From an uncultured Christensenella sp. (GTDB lineage Bacteria > Bacillota > Clostridia > Christensenellales > UBA1242), in assembly GCA_910584295.1 (NCBI GenBank), contig CAJTYR010000010.1, positions 1 through 41,520 of the forward strand: 41,520 nt of DNA. Direction: 5' to 3'. Positions within the stretch are counted from its first letter, which is position 1. The number at the start of each line of letters is the position of its first letter. Both the position numbers and the translations under genes were made by a program. Below the pieces are notes generated by a model that worked only from the letters and a program-made list of their open reading frames with translations, had not been told where the DNA came from and did not search any database. Shown here piece by piece: positions 38,812 to 41,520 of this stretch.

Positions 38812-39321
38812 ATGGCTAACGAAAAATTGGGCAGACCTTCAAAAGAAAGAAATGCGATGATCCGTGGACAAGTTTCTTCCCTTCTTTGGAATGGAAAAAT
38901 TGAAACCACTCTTGCAAAAGCAAAGTCAACTGCAAGAATGGCTGAAAAGATCATCACAATTGCAATCAAGTCTTATGAAGACACTGTAAAAGTTCAAAAA
39001 GAAGTCAAGGGTGCTGACGGCAAAAAGACAAAGACTGAAGTTCTCAATGATGGACCAAAGAAACTTGCTGCAAGAAGAAAAATCATGGGCTATGTCTATG
39101 ACTTGCAAGAACAAAGAAAACCAAAAGAGTCTATCACTGCTTACCAAGCTCGTGTTGAAGGAATCAACCATCCTCTTATTGAAAAGATATTCAATGTTTA
39201 TGCTCCAAAGTATGCTGAAAGAGCAAAACAAGTTGGACAAGGTGGCGGATACACAAGAATTATCAAACTTGGCAAGCGTCGTGGTGATGCATCTGATATG
39301 GCTGTTGTTGAATTGGTTTAG
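38812..39321 (+). CDS. rplQ: 50S ribosomal protein L17 with central insertion
   Basis: L17 lies at the 50S exit side. The N-terminus LGRPSKERNAMIRGQVSSLLWNGKIETTLAKAKS and the C-terminus GGGYTRIIKLGKRRGDASDMAVVEL are typical. Between them an insertion of about 50 residues (EVKGADGKKTKTEVLNDGPK, YDLQEQRKPKESITAYQARV) makes the protein 169 aa against about 120 in model species. It is the last gene of the superoperon. Confidence 0.96.
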   Translation: MANEKLGRPSKERNAMIRGQVSSLLWNGKIETTLAKAKSTARMAEKIITIAIKSYEDTVKVQKEVKGADGKKTKTEVLNDGPKKLAARRKIMGYVYDLQEQRKPKESITAYQARVEGINHPLIEKIFNVYAPKYAERAKQVGQGGGYTRIIKLGKRRGDASDMAVVELV

Positions 39322-39340
39322 TTTAAATTGTGATTATAAA

Positions 39341-39373
39341 AAAATCTTCTACAAATTTGTGGAGGATTTTTTT
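39341..39373 (+). terminator. Terminator of the ribosomal superoperon
   Basis: A 15-bp stem with few G-U pairs (AAAATCTTCTACAAA with TTTGTGGAGGATTTT) is followed by a T-run. Confidence 0.88.
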
Positions 39374-39428
39374 ATTGTCTAAAGAGTATTAAGACAAGCA
39401 AAAATAATAAAATTTGTGTTGAAAACGC

Positions 39429-39458
39429 TTGATATTTCTTGTCGGGGGGGGGTATACT
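39429..39458 (+). promoter_or_regulatory. Promoter with a G9 tract abutting the -10 box (likely phase-variable)
   Basis: TTGATA (39429-39434) and TATACT (39453-39458) are 18 bp apart. The last 9 bp of the spacer are a G-run (39444-39452) that directly touches the -10. Losing one G gives the ideal 17 bp. A perfect inverted repeat GAATATAT-AA-ATATATTC (39465-39482) lies just after the expected start. Confidence 0.7.
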
Positions 39459-39494
39459 GAAAATGAATATATAAATATATTCATTGGTATACCT

Positions 39495-41520
39495 ATGAAA
39501 AGAATTTTCTCGGTTTTGTTTGCATTGTTTATGGTTCTCGGCTGCGCAACATTGGGCAGTGTTTTTTTGATTAAAGAAGATAACTCCACTATTTATAATT
39601 TTAATCAAGAACAAAAAGTTTCATCTCAAAGTACTACAACGCTTTACTCTAATTCAAATTGGTCGCCTTCATGGGTTCGATTGGATACTTTTTTTGTTTC
39701 TGGACAGACATACACTTTAAGCATTTCATTTTCGGGTGCCTGGGGTGGAAACTTAAGTAATGCTTCTATTGTTTTAGATGCGATAAAGATTGGAAAAGAT
39801 GATGTGGATTGGACAGATAGAAAAGTCTGGACCGAAATACCATTGGCTAATTTAACAAATGGAAGAACTTCCACTGCGAGTTTTGTTGCAACAAACACTG
39901 AGCGAACTCAATGTAATAGAATTTTGTTGTGGTATGCCCAAAATAGCGGAAGTCCAGATGGTTCTGGAGCACATTTAAGTATAACAATTACAAGAACAGA
40001 TCCCCCAATGCCATCTCGTCCAAGGTTTTATGCTTATGGTAATGGCGGAACGACAAGTCTAGTAAGACCGCAACAGATTTATAGTATTAATTTAACAAAT
40101 TATAGTTATGGTTTTAGCGTAAATTCAAATGGATACTTTGAAAGTCAAAATAAGGGTGTTAATAGTTCCTACGCTATGATGAAAATCCAATTTTCGGCGA
40201 ATGCAGGTGCAAGTTTCACCATAAAATATATAAGTTATGGTGAAAGTAACTATGATTATGCAATTTTTAGTAATCTTGATTCTGCCTTGAGCGAAAGCAA
40301 TACTGCCGATTCTTCATATTATAAAAGAACATATGGAGAATCTTCTCCGAATGAAAAATCAATTACGTATTCAAATATAACAGGTGGGAGACATTTTATT
40401 TATGTAAAATATAGAAAAGATGGATCTGTGAATAATGGAAGTGACACTTTACAAATATTCTTTGAATCAGATGCACAAGTTGGTGGAGATAGTGTTCAAA
40501 GATGGCAATATATTGGTCTTATGTATGGAACATTACCAATTGCAACTCGCACAGGTTATACTTTTGGTGGTTGGTGGACGGCTGCCAGCGGAGGAACACA
40601 AATCACTTCCACTTCCATTTTCAATGGTTCAAACATTTATGCACATTGGTTGGTCAATGTATCATTTGATTCAGAAAACATTTATGATGACTATGGTTGG
40701 TCATGCGCTGGAGAAAATGTATCTGTAAATTTTTCAAAAGGATTTGACGATAATGGGCAAGTATTTACATATTGTTATATAAATTCTTTTAACAGCAATA
40801 ATGATGGTGGACCTTATTTTTATAAAGAAAGATTGATAGTCGGAGAAACTTATATTTGGAGAGTTGATTTAAAATCAACTCGTGCTCATGATTTATATAA
40901 TGTTGGTCATGAACAAGGTGGATTGATAAGTGTTTCTGTAAATACAAATTGGAAATCGTTTACTCACGAATTTGTTGCAACAGACAGAGAATATAATGCT
41001 TTTGTTATTTATGGAGGTTATACAGCAGGAGAAACTTTATCTGTTGCAAATTTAACAATCCAAAAAAAGTCAGATGTCTCTTTTGATACAGCTGTTTATA
41101 ATCTTAAGAAATCGCCGAACAAAGCATATGGTCATTTGCCAACACCAGAGAGAAGTGGTTGGACTTTTGACGGATGGTTTGATTCATCGATATCGGGTGT
41201 AGGCAATAGAATTACAGAAACAAGTATTTGTAGGACTAATTCCCACACTTTATACGCCCATTGGTCAAAATCTTTCAGTTTATTTTTAGATGCGAATGGC
41301 GGGACTCCAACAACTCAGCACACAGTTTATTATGACAGCCCTAATTGCCAAATTATTTCATCAAATTATTTGCCATCAAGAATAGGATACACTTTCAATG
41401 GTTTCACAAATTCTCCAAATGGAGGAACTTATGTCTATGATTCTAATGGGAGATATACAGGTAACTATGTTTCTGCATGGGGGAATTATTTGTTTAATAG
41501 TTCAGGGTATCTTTCATTTA
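39495..41520 (+). CDS. Large surface protein with InlB-type repeats (partial, runs off the window)
   Basis: An open frame of 675 codons reaches the window end without a stop. It begins MKRIFSVLFALFMVLGCATL, a signal peptide; the LGC could be a lipoprotein site, but the box is atypical. The exported part is Ser/Thr/Asn/Tyr-rich. InlB/Listeria-Bacteroides-type repeats are visible at residues about 340-385 (ATRTGYTFGGWWTAASGGTQ...IYAHW), 545-590 (PERSGWTFDGWFDSS...LYAHW) and the start of a third from about 595 (LDANGGTPTTQHTVYYDS). Two modules between them may be carbohydrate-binding-like. No Shine-Dalgarno is seen before the ATG. Its promoter carries a G9 tract, suggesting on/off surface display. 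Confidence 0.85.
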   Translation, partial: MKRIFSVLFALFMVLGCATLGSVFLIKEDNSTIYNFNQEQKVSSQSTTTLYSNSNWSPSWVRLDTFFVSGQTYTLSISFSGAWGGNLSNASIVLDAIKIGKDDVDWTDRKVWTEIPLANLTNGRTSTASFVATNTERTQCNRILLWYAQNSGSPDGSGAHLSITITRTDPPMPSRPRFYAYGNGGTTSLVRPQQIYSINLTNYSYGFSVNSNGYFESQNKGVNSSYAMMKIQFSANAGASFTIKYISYGESNYDYAIFSNLDSALSESNTADSSYYKRTYGESSPNEKSITYSNITGGRHFIYVKYRKDGSVNNGSDTLQIFFESDAQVGGDSVQRWQYIGLMYGTLPIATRTGYTFGGWWTAASGGTQITSTSIFNGSNIYAHWLVNVSFDSENIYDDYGWSCAGENVSVNFSKGFDDNGQVFTYCYINSFNSNNDGGPYFYKERLIVGETYIWRVDLKSTRAHDLYNVGHEQGGLISVSVNTNWKSFTHEFVATDREYNAFVIYGGYTAGETLSVANLTIQKKSDVSFDTAVYNLKKSPNKAYGHLPTPERSGWTFDGWFDSSISGVGNRITETSICRTNSHTLYAHWSKSFSLFLDANGGTPTTQHTVYYDSPNCQIISSNYLPSRIGYTFNGFTNSPNGGTYVYDSNGRYTGNYVSAWGNYLFNSSGYLSF

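Overview
This window looks like a chromosomal contig of a low-GC, Gram-positive-type bacterium, probably an uncultured gut member of the Bacillota. Grounds: the Firmicutes-type S10/spc/alpha ribosomal protein order with secY, adk, map, a KOW protein, infA and rpmJ inside it; zinc-type S14; strong Shine-Dalgarno sites; near-consensus TTGACA-17-TATAAT promoters; and TGA used as a stop. I cannot name the genus. Several host proteins (two upstream of tRNA-Asn, one at 976 and one at 18605) match no family I recognise.

Layout. Positions 1-960: the 3' end of 23S rRNA, a 5S rRNA with its own promoter, then degenerate repeats of the 5S tail and its terminator. Positions 976-4710: an unknown gene, folD, a peptidase-E-like gene and two unknown genes. 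Positions 4794-4868: tRNA-Asn(GTT). Positions 4821-16056: an integrated, filamentous-phage-like (inovirus-type) element of about 11.2 kb. It is bounded by a perfect 48-bp repeat of the tRNA 3' end and carries HUH Rep, a Zot-like morphogenesis ATPase, a coat/adsorption module split by a terminator as in Ff phages, a repressor with operator, a hairpin-rich origin-like region, a small antisense RNA and a tyrosine integrase with paired arm-type repeats. Positions 16087-22774: an ABC exporter with a leader peptide, an unknown gene, a YitT-family membrane protein, a glycosyltransferase and a Nudix gene. Positions 22886-23007: a palindromic intergenic repeat. Positions 23145-39373: the ribosomal protein superoperon from rpsJ to rplQ. 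Position 39495 to the end: the start of a large surface protein with InlB-type repeats.

The most interesting host signal is a set of three 9-nt G or C tracts in an AT-rich sequence. Two lie inside the -35/-10 spacer of otherwise good promoters: the unknown gene at 18605 (16-bp spacer) and the surface protein at 39495 (18-bp spacer). The third is inside the Nudix coding sequence, where removing one G restores a complete enzyme with a perfect Nudix box. In each case gaining or losing one base would move the site to its optimum or restore the frame. This suggests a slipped-strand phase-variation network controlling a surface protein, an unknown protein and an enzyme.

The element is the second focus. 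Its gene order fits SSB-like, small coat-like protein, terminator, signal-peptide/TM adsorption-like protein, tip-like protein with coiled coil, InlB-like domains and a six-bladed propeller, then Zot. Its early region holds three apparent lesions (an in-frame stop and two A-run frameshifts), so it may be decaying, may use slippage, or may carry sequence errors. Its tip-like protein shares InlB-type domains with the host surface protein at the right edge.
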